The notes: a model not told the origin generated them from the sequence alone. Numbered from the stretch's first letter, positions 42,411-51,915 are shown. The stretch: 64,000 bases of DNA from CBDEGR01 sp965237895 (GCA_965237895.1 CBDEGR010000002.1:1178001-1242000), one strand, 5' to 3'. Made by a program: numbers and translations.

Positions 42411-43054
42411 CTATTTTAATTTTTCCAGCGCCCGATGGTGGGGCGCGGCGAGCAGGAGTTGGGCGGAGACGGCGCCGATCATTGCCAGGAACATGTCCCA
42501 CTGCGTATCCCACACGTCGCCTTGCGTGCCGAGGAAGGCGTCGGTGGCTTCCTCTCCGAGGAGGGCCGCCCACCCCATTCGAGCAGCTCATAGAAGGCGC
42601 TGAAAGCGAGGCAGACACAAGTCACCAAGAAGAAGAGCCACTTGCCCGATACCAGCGTCGAGCGGCGGAGCAGGATTTCCCGCGTCAGAATCGCGGGGAT
42701 GAAACCTTGCGCCAAGTGGCCGAGGCGGTCGTAGTGGTTTCGGGATAAATCCAACAGGTCTTGAACCCAGAAGCCCAAAGGGACCCGCGCGTAAGTGTAA
42801 TGAGCGCCGAGAATCAGAATCAGAGCGTGAAGGAACAACAGCGGGTAGACGAGCAGCGTAAGGGGAAAACGTCGGGCCGTGGCCACCAGTAGGAGTGCAC
42901 CCAAAAGGACCGGGAGAGCTTCCAGCCACCACGTCGTTCCGTCATACGGACGGACGGCGGAAAGAATCACGGCTGCCGCCGCAAGAAATAGCAGGGCCAG
43001 CGGTTCGCGGCTTCGGTCCCTAGGGATACCCCAAGAGCTCTTAGGGTACACCAA
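42411..43054 (-). pseudogene. DUF2238 (YjdF-like) integral membrane protein, frameshifted
   Basis: Several membrane helices, then the family motif region ARVPLGFWVQDLLDLSRNHYDRLGHLAQGF and FSAFYELLEW. Immediately after LEW (about 42573) the family sequence resumes in a different frame: WAALLGEEATDAFLGTQGDV and WDTQWDMFLAMIGA to a TAG at 42411. The extra GG in TGGGGTGGGCGG explains the shift. Otherwise the gene is complete, so a recent mutation or a read error in a G run is likely. Confidence 0.75.
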
Positions 43055-43098
43055 AGGGAATGGGAATTGAACCCTCGTCGAGCATTTTACCTTACGAC

Positions 43099-43527
43099 TT
43101 ATGTCGTAAAGGGCTTCGTCTCGGAACCGTCCTGAGCGGCGTTTTTGTGACGCCGCAGCTCTCCCAGATACATCCTTAAGACCTGGCGGTCGAGCGAAGT
43201 CATGCTAATAAATTCCACATTGAGGCCGACGCCCGGTTTCGTTTCCCGCACGATGATGTTGGCGCGGAAAAACAAAGTGGGCAGCTGGATTCCCATCTTG
43301 CCGACGGTATCAGCTTTAACGGATTCCGTGCCCAAGAAGAAAGTGCCGACATGTCCGATATTGTAGATTTCGCCGAAGTAGCGCTTCTTGGCGGTGATGA
43401 TACCGGCAATGGGGCGTTTCGGGGTTTCGTAACGGGCGTAACGAGGGCTCTGAGTTTTGCCGGAGGAGAAACGGGATGTGGGCTTGCGGTCGGCGGTCGT
43501 ATTTGGCAGAGGTTCTCTCTTCGCCAT
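43099..43527 (-). CDS. PilZ-domain protein
   Basis: 142 residues. The region ARYETPKRPIAGII carries an Arg-rich start like the c-di-GMP-binding RxxxR switch of PilZ domains, followed by the barrel strands (GEIYNIGHVGTFFLG, MGIQLPTLFFRANIIVRET, GLNVEFISM) and a last helix (RQVLRMYLGELRR). The second c-di-GMP motif (D/N-x-S-x-x-G) reads YNIGHVG, so nucleotide binding is not certain. Could regulate motility or exopolymer secretion. Confidence 0.7.
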   Translation of the reverse strand: MAKREPLPNTTADRKPTSRFSSGKTQSPRYARYETPKRPIAGIITAKKRYFGEIYNIGHVGTFFLGTESVKADTVGKMGIQLPTLFFRANIIVRETKPGVGLNVEFISMTSLDRQVLRMYLGELRRHKNAAQDGSETKPFTT

Positions 43528-43718
43528 AGGATACTCTCAGCGATGTCGGAGGGGATCGCTCCCATGACAATGAACTGCAATAACTTGATGGGCCTGCTCG
43601 CCCTATGGGAAGATCGTCAAAATTCAAGGATACTTGATTTTTCTCTGTGAGGTGAGATGGCACGAGGGAGATGCGGTTTTCAAGCGGAGGTGAAAAAAGG
43701 TTGGGAGGAGGGAAATGG

Positions 43719-43792
43719 TCGGGACGGGCGGATTCGAACCGCCGACCTCACGCACCCCAAGCGTGCGCGCTACCAAGCTGCGCTACGTCCCG
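43719..43792 (-). tRNA. tRNA-Pro (UGG)
   Basis: 74-base cloverleaf on the minus strand: acceptor CGGGACG/CGTCCCG, D-arm GCGC-AGCTTGGTA-GCGC, anticodon arm CACGC-TTGGGGT-GCGTG with anticodon TGG, T-arm GGCGG-TTCGAAT-CCGCC, discriminator A. CCA is not encoded. Confidence 0.95.
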
Positions 43793-44168
43793 ATTCTCGA
43801 TACCCGATGGGCGATTGCGGTTTCACTCCCCAGCCCCGGTTGAGTTTGTTTCAAACGACGGGGGTTCAGGCTGCGAATCCCGCTTCGGTGGCTCTATTTT
43901 ACACCAAATCGGTTCCGACTTCCGTTTCAAAATCGCCCGATTCGTGACGTCGGTGGCGAAGGCTGCTGTGAGGGTTACGGGGTGATCGGCGAGGCGGAAT
44001 CGGTAGAAAACGCGCCCGGCGGCGAATGGGTCATCGGCCTTCGGCCATTGGGTGTTATCAGTTTTGGCATGGAGCGGATCGTTGCTTCTTGACTTGCCCC
44101 GGTGATGAGGTATAGCATTCCAGAGCGGAAAAACTGGGCAATCGCCGTGAAGGGCCGAAAAGTCACCA
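43793..44168. other. Intergenic region without recognisable gene
   Basis: 376 bases between tRNA-Pro and the response regulator. No ORF with family similarity in either direction. It should contain promoters for both neighbours, but no clear -35/-10 pair is seen. Confidence 0.5.
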
Positions 44169-45131
44169 GTGGGTATTACGAAAAAAATACTTGTTGCGGA
44201 CGACAGTCCCGCCATCCAGAAAATCGCCAGCAGTATCCTTGCTGGAGAAAATGTTCAGATCGTAACGGTAGCGAACGGAATCGCGGCCATCAAGAAGTAT
44301 GTGCTGGAGAATCCGCAGGTGGTGTTGGCCGACATCGAAATGCCGGGCAAGGACGGCTACGAAGTCTGCGACTATATCAAGAAGACTCCCGGTACCGATC
44401 AAACGATGGTGCTGCTGGTGGTCGGAGAGATGGAGCACTACGACGAGAACCGGGCAAAGGAGGCAAAGGCCGACGGGGTCGTCAAGAAACCTTTCAACGT
44501 CCGGGAACTGTTCGATTTGGTTCACGGCCACCTGGAGAAAATTTCCCAGGCCGAGGCGGCAGAGGCTCCCCCGGAGCCGGCGGCTTCTTCCGCTGCTTCT
44601 TCAAGTCTGCCGGATGCAGCCCCGGCCGAGGCGGCAGACCCGGAACCGGAACCTGATCTGGAACCACCGAAGCCCCCCGAACTGGATTTCTCCAACCTGA
44701 AGGAGCCGATGGCCTTGGGGGAGATCCCGATGGATTATCCCGAGGAGAGTCCGGCTCCCGAGCCCGCCCCCGGCGCAGCGCCGGAGGAAAAAAAGGCTCC
44801 CATTTTTGATCTGGCGGCGGCGGCGATTCTGGGGGCGGTGGCGGCGAAACCGAAAGCGCCGGTTCCGGCCCAGAAAGATTCAAAACCGGATTCGAAGCCG
44901 GCCGAGCCTGCGGGGAAGGCGAAAACTCCTGCAGCCGCGCCCGCCGTGGACGCTTCTATGATTCAGGCAGTTGTCGAGAAGGCCATCACTTCGTCCAGTA
45001 CGGAGAAAGGGGCGTTCGACGCCAAGGCGGTTCATACGACCGTCGAAAATGCCCTGGAGGCGCTCTTGGCTCCCAAGGTGGCGAAAGAAGTTGCCGAGCG
45101 CATCACCTCGGAGCTTGCGAAGCAACTATAA
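44169..45131 (+). CDS. Response regulator with long Pro/Ala/Glu linker and helical C-terminus
   Basis: 320 residues. The N-terminal receiver (about 5-122) has the acidic pair ADDSPA, phospho-acceptor Asp in LADIEMPGKDGYE, and the C-terminal Lys in VVKKPFNV; the Thr/Ser switch reads VGEMEHY. A 150-residue Pro/Ala/Glu-rich linker (about 128-255) follows, then a helical segment (MIQAVVEKAITSSS, VENALEALLAPKVAKEVAERI). No DNA-binding or enzymatic output domain, so it probably acts by protein interaction, as in gliding or type IV pilus systems. Start GTG 44169. Confidence 0.85.
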   Translation: MGITKKILVADDSPAIQKIASSILAGENVQIVTVANGIAAIKKYVLENPQVVLADIEMPGKDGYEVCDYIKKTPGTDQTMVLLVVGEMEHYDENRAKEAKADGVVKKPFNVRELFDLVHGHLEKISQAEAAEAPPEPAASSAASSSLPDAAPAEAADPEPEPDLEPPKPPELDFSNLKEPMALGEIPMDYPEESPAPEPAPGAAPEEKKAPIFDLAAAAILGAVAAKPKAPVPAQKDSKPDSKPAEPAGKAKTPAAAPAVDASMIQAVVEKAITSSSTEKGAFDAKAVHTTVENALEALLAPKVAKEVAERITSELAKQL

Positions 45132-45270
45132 AGATAAGAAATAGGGCGAGCGTCCACTCCTTCACCGAATCTCCTTTTCCGGTTTCTCCCTCTCTGGGTA
45201 GAATTACCCTCAGTTGCTTGCAGGCCGCTTTTCTTTTTCTGAGATTATCCGAACCGGGGTACGGACGCTG

Positions 45271-46530
45271 ATGAGTGAGGCTTACGACGTAATCGTGGTG
45301 GGGGCAGGTCCGGCCGGCTCGACCGCGGCCAAGCTCTTGGCCGGGCGAGGAGTCAGAGTTCTGCTGCTGGACCGCGCACGGTTCCCGCGCCATAAGACCT
45401 GCGCCAGTTGGATTAGCCCCCTTGTCTTCGAGCGGTTTCCCGATCTTCAGCCCCACTTGGACGAACTGATTGAGACTCCCTTCTGGGGTATCGAGTTTCA
45501 AGAACAAGCGAACGGGTCGAGTGCCCGGGTCATGGAACCGAAGCCTTCCGGCTACCTCTCCCTCCGGTCGAAGTTCGATGAAGGTCTTCGGCGGTTGGCC
45601 GTGGAGGCCGGAGCTGAGTTCCAGGGCGGGGTGGGATTCGATACCCTAAATCAGGATTCCGAAGGGGTGAGGGTCCGGCTGGCCGACGGGCGGGAGGAAC
45701 GGGCTCGAATCCTGATGGGCGCGGACGGCGCGGCGAGCCGTGTCGCCTTTGCCGGCGGTTTTCGGAAGGGATGGACGCCGCAGGATTATGTCCTCTGCGC
45801 CAATGAGGACGTCGAAGTGGAAGAAGGGCAAGTCCGCGAAATTTTCGGGAAGCGGTTTCCTTTTTACGTCTTCCTTCAGTATGCGGGAATCCAGGGGTAC
45901 GCTTGGATCTTCCCGAAGCGACGCCACATCGCGGTGGGCTTGGGCGGCCGTTTGGGACCGAACGACGACATTCGTGAACTCTACCGGCGCTTTTTTGAAG
46001 ATGCAAAGCGGCAGGGTCTGCTGCCTGGAAGCGCGGAACCGAAAAAAGTCTATTACGATCTTGACCCGGTCGGTGCGGTGCATCGCGTGCCGACGCTGGT
46101 CCGCGGCCGCGTGGTTCTCGTCGGCGATGCCGGCGGATTTGTTTCCGGCACGACGGGCGAGGGAATCTATCCCGGCATGGTCAGCGCCGAGGTGGCGGTC
46201 CGCTCGATTGAAGCTGCGTTGGGCACGGGACGTGTGCCCGCGCGCCTTGAAGAATTTAATGAGACGTGGCGTCAAGAGTTGGGAGGTTACGTAAAGCGGC
46301 TGCCGGGAGGCGAGAAGGAAGGGGAGACGCGCAACCGCATCGGCTGGATTTTCCGGTACGGACTTGTGGCGCGGATGGCGGCAAGAAGCTTTCTCTATGG
46401 GGAGGCGGTTTCACTCCAGACCGCCTTCCGTTGCCTCCTCCCGGGGTCGCAGGGGATGTCATGCGAACGAGGGGGCAGGCCAAGGCGGTTTTCCGAAGTT
46501 CTGAAAATAGGGGGCCTAGAAGGCCCATAA
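45271..46530 (+). CDS. Geranylgeranyl reductase family flavoprotein
   Basis: 419 residues, FAD-dependent. Dinucleotide motif YDVIVVGAGPAGSTAA (about 4-19), FPRHKTCASWIS near the active site, LMGADGAASRVA and the second FAD motif VVLVGDAGGFVSGTTGEGIYPGM. The family reduces double bonds in isoprenoid chains (menaquinone side chains, archaeal-type lipids, chlorophyll phytyl) and includes halogenase-like relatives. The start is ATG 45271. The last 30 residues (SCERGGRPRRFSEVL) are not typical and may reflect a small shift at the 3' end. Confidence 0.88.
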   Translation: MSEAYDVIVVGAGPAGSTAAKLLAGRGVRVLLLDRARFPRHKTCASWISPLVFERFPDLQPHLDELIETPFWGIEFQEQANGSSARVMEPKPSGYLSLRSKFDEGLRRLAVEAGAEFQGGVGFDTLNQDSEGVRVRLADGREERARILMGADGAASRVAFAGGFRKGWTPQDYVLCANEDVEVEEGQVREIFGKRFPFYVFLQYAGIQGYAWIFPKRRHIAVGLGGRLGPNDDIRELYRRFFEDAKRQGLLPGSAEPKKVYYDLDPVGAVHRVPTLVRGRVVLVGDAGGFVSGTTGEGIYPGMVSAEVAVRSIEAALGTGRVPARLEEFNETWRQELGGYVKRLPGGEKEGETRNRIGWIFRYGLVARMAARSFLYGEAVSLQTAFRCLLPGSQGMSCERGGRPRRFSEVLKIGGLEGP

Positions 46531-46539
46531 GGTTTGCGG

Positions 46540-46848
46540 TTAAGTGATCCCGAGCTTATTTTTTGCGGTTTCGCTCATGCGGTTGGGTCCCCAAGGCGGT
46601 TCCCAGACGATCTGGACGTGGGCGGACTTGGTGCCGGGGATCTGTTCGAGCTTCAACTGCACGTCTTCGGTGATCTGACTGCTGGACGGGCAGCCCTGGG
46701 CGGTCAGCGTCATGGTGACGTGGATATTGTCGTCGTCCACGTCCACGTCGTAGATCAGTCCCAGGTCCACGATGTTGACGGGAAGCTCCGGGTCGTAGCA
46801 GTTGTAGAGGGTGTCGTAAACTTGCTCTTTTGTGATTGGGGTGGGCAT
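46540..46848 (-). CDS. MIP18/DUF59-family iron-sulfur assembly protein (SufT/PaaD-like)
   Basis: 102 residues: YNCYDPELPVNIVDLGLIYD, MTLTAQGCPSSSQITEDV (conserved Cys) and VQIVWEPPWGPNRMSE, the complete MIP18 fold that helps load Fe-S clusters. No suf genes are adjacent. The start is ATG 46848 with GAGGTTT upstream. It is convergent with the flavoprotein gene, 9 bases apart. Confidence 0.92.
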   Translation of the reverse strand: MPTPITKEQVYDTLYNCYDPELPVNIVDLGLIYDVDVDDDNIHVTMTLTAQGCPSSSQITEDVQLKLEQIPGTKSAHVQIVWEPPWGPNRMSETAKNKLGIT

Positions 46849-46975
46849 GGGAAACCTCGATAGTTTGACGGTAGATCCGATTGTATCCGAACGGCAGGAA
46901 GAAGACAAATGTTAACGTTACGGTCGACGCGCCAGAGGGAGGGCTCGCCCGAGGTCTCGAAATGTTTTGGAGCGG

Positions 46976-46984
46976 TGGTATAAT
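46976..46984 (+). promoter_or_regulatory. Extended -10 promoter element before ilvE
   Basis: TGGTATAAT (46976-46984), a perfect extended -10 box. Predicted start about 46991 gives a leader of 80 bases before ilvE. No attenuator-like leader peptide was recognised. Confidence 0.55.
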
Positions 46985-47070
46985 GGCAGCGGTTCTTGTC
47001 TGTGAGGGGTGACACGAAGAGCCCTGTACTCCTGTAGGCGAAGAGGCATTTCATCAAGAGAGGTTCCCAG

Positions 47071-48024
47071 ATGTCGCTCCCGAAGTCGGAGAAGATTTGG
47101 CACAACGGAAAATTCATTGCCTGGGAGGACGCGGTACTGCACGTTGCCTCGCACGTGGTCAGCTACGGCTCGTCGCTCTTTGAGGGCGCGCGCTGCTATG
47201 CCACCGAGCGCGGTCCGGCCGTCTTCCGCTTGCGGGAGCACCTGGAGCGGCTTATCAACTCCTGCAAGATCTATCGGATCACGCTTCCTTACAGCCTGGA
47301 AGAGCTCCAGGAAGCCAACCTTGAGCTAATTCGCGTCAACAAGATGCAGCACTGCTATCTGCGGCCCATCGTGCTCCGCGGCTACGCCGGCTTGGGCGTC
47401 AATCCGCAAGACAATCCCATTGAGGTCTACCTGCTCTGCTGGAAGTGGGGGAAGTATTTGGGCGACGAAGCCATCCATGAGGGTGTCGACGTGTGTGTCT
47501 CTTCCTGGAACCGCATGGCGCCGAATACGCTTCCCGCCATGGCCAAGGCCGGCGCCAACTATATGAACGCGCAGTTGATCAAGATGGAAGCGGCCCTGCA
47601 CGGCTACATGGAAGGCATCGCCCTCGATACCCACGGGTACGTCAGCGAAGGCAGCGGAGAGAACATCTTTGTCGTCAAAGGCGATACCATCTATACGCCG
47701 CCCATCAGTTCTTCCGTCCTGCCGGGTATTACGCGGGATTCGATCATCCGCTTGGCCCAGGATAACGGCTTCAAGGTGGTCGAGCAGGTGCTGGCCCGCG
47801 AATTCCTCTACGTGGCCGATGAGGTCTTCTTCACCGGTACGGCCGTCGAGGTGACCCCCGTCCGTTCGATTGACCGGATTCAGGTGGGTGAGGGCAAGCT
47901 GGGCCCCATCACCCGCAAGTTGCAGGACGAGTTCTTCGCCATCGTGCAGGGAAAGGCGGAGGACCGGTACGGCTGGCTGACCTACGTGCATCAGCCGGTG
48001 GCCGCCGCCGAGAAGTCTTCCTGA
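47071..48024 (+). CDS. ilvE: Branched-chain amino acid aminotransferase
   Basis: 317-residue fold-type IV PLP enzyme catalysing the last step of Leu, Ile and Val synthesis. Features are VSYGSSLFEGARCY, RLREHLERLINSCKIYR, SSWNRMAPNTLPAMAKAGAN (the Lys binds PLP), LDTHGYVSEGSGENIFVV and FFTGTAVEVTPVRSID. Full length and intact. Start ATG 47071. Confidence 0.96.
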   Translation: MSLPKSEKIWHNGKFIAWEDAVLHVASHVVSYGSSLFEGARCYATERGPAVFRLREHLERLINSCKIYRITLPYSLEELQEANLELIRVNKMQHCYLRPIVLRGYAGLGVNPQDNPIEVYLLCWKWGKYLGDEAIHEGVDVCVSSWNRMAPNTLPAMAKAGANYMNAQLIKMEAALHGYMEGIALDTHGYVSEGSGENIFVVKGDTIYTPPISSSVLPGITRDSIIRLAQDNGFKVVEQVLAREFLYVADEVFFTGTAVEVTPVRSIDRIQVGEGKLGPITRKLQDEFFAIVQGKAEDRYGWLTYVHQPVAAAEKSS

Positions 48025-48043
48025 CGCCTAGCGGACAATCTTC

Positions 48044-48088
48044 TGAAACGAAGGCCTCGGAAATGAAGGCCCTGGAAACGAAGGCCTG
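48044..48088 (+). repeat. Three tandem 15-bp repeats
   Basis: TGAAACGAAGGCCTC, GGAAATGAAGGCCCT and GGAAACGAAGGCCTG in direct succession just after ilvE. On the minus strand they would read as F-x-G-L-R-like five-residue repeats, reminiscent of pentapeptide repeats, but no gene spans them. Confidence 0.6.
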
Positions 48089-48120
48089 GGGCAGAAATGT
48101 GTCCGAGCCATTCCCAGACC

Positions 48121-48447
48121 CCGGCCGTCGAAGTCCTGGTGGCGACGGAGTTTATCCGCGATTGTATTATCAATCCGGATAAGACCCGGATGATTCACGA
48201 TTCCATCGCCCAGGGAACCTCCCAATACGAGATGCAAACCTTCGACCAGTCGTTGTATGATCTCTATTCGCGCGGACTGATCACGATGGAGGAAGCCATG
48301 GAGCGCGCCAGCAACCCGGACGAATTCAAGCTCCGAACTTCGGGCATTGCCAGTACCTCCGACATGTCCCGGATGGAGATGGAGCAAACTGTTACCAAGG
48401 ATACCAAGGAACTCCAACTGCAGCACTTCGGGAGGGGGAAGAAGTAG
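48121..48447 (+). pseudogene. PilT twitching ATPase, C-terminal fragment
   Basis: About 108 residues matching the end of PilT: PAVEVLVATEFIRDCIINPD, IAQGTSQYEMQTFDQSLYDL, GLITMEEAMERASNPDEFKL. Walker motifs and the first 250 residues are missing, and the similarity starts abruptly at P-A-V, just after the 15-bp repeats. An ATG at 48097 (ATGTGTCC) could start a 116-residue ORF, but the product would lack the motor. PilT retracts type IV pili, so this may be the scar of a lost copy. Confidence 0.75.
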
Positions 48448-48496
48448 AGGATTTTCTCCCCTCGTCTCCCCTTTTGGGTGAGCCGCTCGAATTACG

Positions 48497-49093
48497 ATGG
48501 GAGATCCACTCTTGCCTGACCGTTCATCCCGAAGCCGCAGCAGTCGAGGCCAAAACAAGGCCCAGCGGGCCAAGTCTCCTCCACCACCTCAAGACCACCC
48601 CTACAAAGCCGCTCTACGGCTCCTCAGCCAACGTGAGTATTCCTCACCGGGCCTCCGCCGCGTCTTGGAGCGGAAGTTCCCCGGCGATGAGCGGCTTGCT
48701 TCCGCAATTCGCCGCCTCAAAGAGAAACACTTTCTCGATGACCGCCGCTTCGCCGAGCATTTGGCGTCCTCCCTGCTGCGGCACCGCGGCTTCGGTCCGC
48801 ATCGAATTCGGCGGGAGCTGCGGGCGAAGCACGTGCCCTCGGATCTGATTTCGCCGGTACTAGATCAGATTTTCGAAGAAGTGGACGAACGGGAACTGGT
48901 CGAGCGTGCGCTGGAGAAGAAGCTTCGAAGCCTGCGGGGCCCCCTCACGCGCCGTCGCCTCGACTCCCTCTCCCGGAGTTTGGTTCGTCAGGGATTTTCC
49001 ACCGGTGTTATTATTAGCACGGTCCGGGCTCATCGGGAATGGGACGGTGTCGAGTGGAGCGTGCCAGATGCGGGAAGCGAACCCGAGCCGTGA
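48497..49093 (+). CDS. recX: Regulatory protein RecX
   Basis: 198 residues: a basic, Pro-rich N-terminus (about 1-35) and three RecX helical repeats (AALRLLSQREYSSPGLRRVL, AIRRLKEKHFLDDRRFAEHL, RLDSLSRSLVRQGFSTGVI). Modulates RecA filaments. alaS follows after 59 bases; the recX-alaS order is common. Confidence 0.9.
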   Translation: MGDPLLPDRSSRSRSSRGQNKAQRAKSPPPPQDHPYKAALRLLSQREYSSPGLRRVLERKFPGDERLASAIRRLKEKHFLDDRRFAEHLASSLLRHRGFGPHRIRRELRAKHVPSDLISPVLDQIFEEVDERELVERALEKKLRSLRGPLTRRRLDSLSRSLVRQGFSTGVIISTVRAHREWDGVEWSVPDAGSEPEP

Positions 49094-49152
49094 TGCCGGC
49101 TTCCGTTCGTTTTGCCCGTTTCCGTTCGTTTTGATGGACCGCAAATTCTTCC

Positions 49153-51915
49153 ATGACTGCAAGAGAGATTCGAAGTAAATTTCTGGCCTTTTTCGAGGAG
49201 CGGTTTCACCGCTCCGTGCCTTCCTCTTCGCTCGTTCCGGAGCATGACACCACGCTGCTGTTCGCCAACGCCGGCATGAACCAGTTCAAGGACCTCTTCC
49301 TGGGAAGAGAGAAGCGCGACTATGCGCGGGCCTGCTCGTCGCAGAAGTGCGTGCGGGCCGGAGGAAAGCACAACGATCTCGAGAACATCGGCCGGACCCG
49401 CCGCCACCATACGTTCTTCGAGATGCTCGGCAACTTCAGCTTCGGGCCTTCGAGCGCCTCTGGGAAGAGGGTGCCGGACATGCGGCGCGGTTACTTCAAG
49501 CGCGAGATCGTCTGCTGGGCCTGGGAGTTGCTGACCCGCGAATTCGGCCTTCCTGCTGACCGCCTCTGGGTCACGGTCTTCCGTGAGGACGACGAAGCCG
49601 CTGAGTTTTGGCATAAGGACGTAGGCGTTCCTGCCGACCGCATCCACCGTGGCGACGAGAAGGATAACTTCTGGGCCATGGGCGAGACCGGCCCCTGCGG
49701 TCCCTGTTCCGAGATTCACTACGACCTGGGGCCTGCGGGAAGCGACCTGGGCCATAAGGATTGCAATTTCCTCTGTCCGGAGGACTGCGGCCGCTATATG
49801 GAGGTCTGGAACCTGGTCTTCATGCAATTCAACCGCGGTGAAGACGGCAAGATGAAGCCGCTGCCCAGCCCCTCTATCGACACGGGACTGGGGCTTGAGA
49901 GGGTTGCGGCGGTCTTGCAGGAAAAGATCAGCAACTTTGATACGGACCTCTTCCGCCCGCTCATCGAGGAGGCGGCGGATTTAGCCGGTGTGGAATACGG
50001 CGCGGAGGAGGAAAAGGACGTCTCGCTCCGCATTGTCGCCGACCACGCCCGCGCCGCGGCCTTCCTCATCCCCGACGGTGTGCTGCCCTTGAACGAGGGC
50101 CGAGGCTACGTATTGAGGAAGATTTTGCGGCGCGCAATTCGTCACGGGCGGATGCTGGGCCTCGAAGACCCGTTCCTCTACAAATTGGCCGGGTCGGTCT
50201 CCTACCAGATGAAAGAAGCCTACCCGGAGTTGGTGGAGGCCGAAGAGTGCATGGCGGGGGTGGTGAAGGGTGAGGAGCAGAGGTTTTCGCAGACGCTCTT
50301 GGTGGCGCTTGAAAAATTGGACCAGGCCGTGCGCGTCCTGCCGAAGCGGTATGCGAATTTGAAGCTTAAAGAATTGCCGGACGGTACGGCTTCGATTGGG
50401 AATTCAAGTGAGACCCCTATTTTGGCCGGTGACGTGGCCTTCAAGCTCTATGACACGTTCGGCCTTCCGCTCGACCTGCTCCAGGACGAAGGTAGCTTCC
50501 GCGGCTTTGGCGTGGACGTGGAGGGTTTTGAGAAGGAGATGGTGGCTCAGCGCACCCGCGCCCGCTCCAGTTGGAAGGGGAAGGCGGCCGGGGATGCGCC
50601 GGTTTTTTGGCAGGAGCTTCAAAGCCGCATCGGGGAGACGAAATTTCTTGGTTTCATAGGCACGGAAGCCGACCAGTGCAAGCCCGTGGCCTTGATTCCT
50701 CGGCAGGGTGAGCAGAGTGATACGCTCGAATCCGGCGTGGAGGCGGAGATTGTTCTCGACCGTACGCCCTTCTATGCCGAGGCCGGAGGGCAGGTGGGCG
50801 ACCAAGGCGTGTTGGTAGAGGCTGAATTCGGGCAGGTGGTTGCCGACGTTCTCGATACCTATGCCCCGGTGCGGGGCTTTACGGTTCATAAGATTCGTAC
50901 CCGGGCGACGGTCCGCAAGGGCGCTCTATTGACGGTGCGCGTGAACGGCGAACGGCGCGACCACATCCGCCGGAACCATACGGCGACGCATCTGATGCAC
51001 GCCGCGTTGCGTCGGACGCTGGGCACTCACGTCAAACAGAAGGGCTCGCTGGTGGCCCCGGACCGCCTGCGGTTCGATCTCTCCCACTACAAGCGCGTGG
51101 AAGAGGAAGAGCTGCGGGAGATTGAGGACTTGGTGAACCGCCGCATTCGGTCGAATGAAGCCGTCGGCACTGAGGAGATGGACCGCGACCGTGCCCTGCA
51201 ATCGGGCGCGATGGCCCTTTTTGGAGAGAAGTACGCCGACAAGGTGCGCGTGGTCTCGGTGGGCGATTTCAGCAAGGAGCTTTGTGGGGGCACGCACGTG
51301 GCGCGAACCGGGGATATCGGGCTGTTCAAAATCACCTCGGAGTCGAGCATCTCGGCCGGCATCCGGCGTGTGGAGGCGCTGACGGGCCAAGGCGTCCTCC
51401 AATACCTGTGGCAGACGTCCGCGACGCTTCTCCGCGCCTCGGACGCTCTCGGTGTAAAGCCGGATGGGATACTTCCTGCTCTGGAGCGCCTGACGGAATC
51501 GGAAAAGAAGCTCCGCAAGGAGCTGGAGGCCACAAAAACAAAGAATATTGGGGCGCAATCGGGGGACCTGATTCGCGGGGCGCGGACGGTCAAGGGCGTC
51601 CGGGTGGTGTCGGCGCGGGTGCCGGATGCGGACCGCGCGGCTATGCGGCGGCTGGTAGACGGGTTGCGGACGAAATTGCCCTCGGGGGTTATTGTTTTGG
51701 GGGCCACAGGCGAAGGAAAGGTGAATCTGGTTACAGCAGTCTCTCGCGATCTTACCGACCGGCTGGATGCGGGTAAGATTGCCAGGAAAGTTGCCGATAT
51801 AGTAGATGGGAAAGGAGGAGGCCGAAAGGACCTAGCCGAAGCCGGCGGCAGGCTTCCGGAAAAATTGGACGAATCGATTGACGCCGTTTACGGTATTGTG
51901 GAGAGGATGTTATAA
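49153..51915 (+). CDS. alaS: Alanyl-tRNA synthetase
   Basis: 920 residues, class II synthetase. Motif 1 region DTTLLFANAGMNQFK, motif 2 RRHHTFFEMLGNFSFG, motif 3 IDTGLGLERVA, a second-half editing domain with RRNHTATHLMH and ELCGGTHVARTG (zinc ligands), and a C-terminal oligomerisation/DHHA1 part (about 830-920). Start ATG 49153; full length compared with the usual 870-900. The stop codon overlaps an extended -10 box that may serve the next gene. Confidence 0.97.
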   Translation: MTAREIRSKFLAFFEERFHRSVPSSSLVPEHDTTLLFANAGMNQFKDLFLGREKRDYARACSSQKCVRAGGKHNDLENIGRTRRHHTFFEMLGNFSFGPSSASGKRVPDMRRGYFKREIVCWAWELLTREFGLPADRLWVTVFREDDEAAEFWHKDVGVPADRIHRGDEKDNFWAMGETGPCGPCSEIHYDLGPAGSDLGHKDCNFLCPEDCGRYMEVWNLVFMQFNRGEDGKMKPLPSPSIDTGLGLERVAAVLQEKISNFDTDLFRPLIEEAADLAGVEYGAEEEKDVSLRIVADHARAAAFLIPDGVLPLNEGRGYVLRKILRRAIRHGRMLGLEDPFLYKLAGSVSYQMKEAYPELVEAEECMAGVVKGEEQRFSQTLLVALEKLDQAVRVLPKRYANLKLKELPDGTASIGNSSETPILAGDVAFKLYDTFGLPLDLLQDEGSFRGFGVDVEGFEKEMVAQRTRARSSWKGKAAGDAPVFWQELQSRIGETKFLGFIGTEADQCKPVALIPRQGEQSDTLESGVEAEIVLDRTPFYAEAGGQVGDQGVLVEAEFGQVVADVLDTYAPVRGFTVHKIRTRATVRKGALLTVRVNGERRDHIRRNHTATHLMHAALRRTLGTHVKQKGSLVAPDRLRFDLSHYKRVEEEELREIEDLVNRRIRSNEAVGTEEMDRDRALQSGAMALFGEKYADKVRVVSVGDFSKELCGGTHVARTGDIGLFKITSESSISAGIRRVEALTGQGVLQYLWQTSATLLRASDALGVKPDGILPALERLTESEKKLRKELEATKTKNIGAQSGDLIRGARTVKGVRVVSARVPDADRAAMRRLVDGLRTKLPSGVIVLGATGEGKVNLVTAVSRDLTDRLDAGKIARKVADIVDGKGGGRKDLAEAGGRLPEKLDESIDAVYGIVERML

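Noticed and set aside
48044..48088. CRISPR-like short repeats
   Set aside because: Units are 15 bases, directly abutting, with no spacers and no cas genes.
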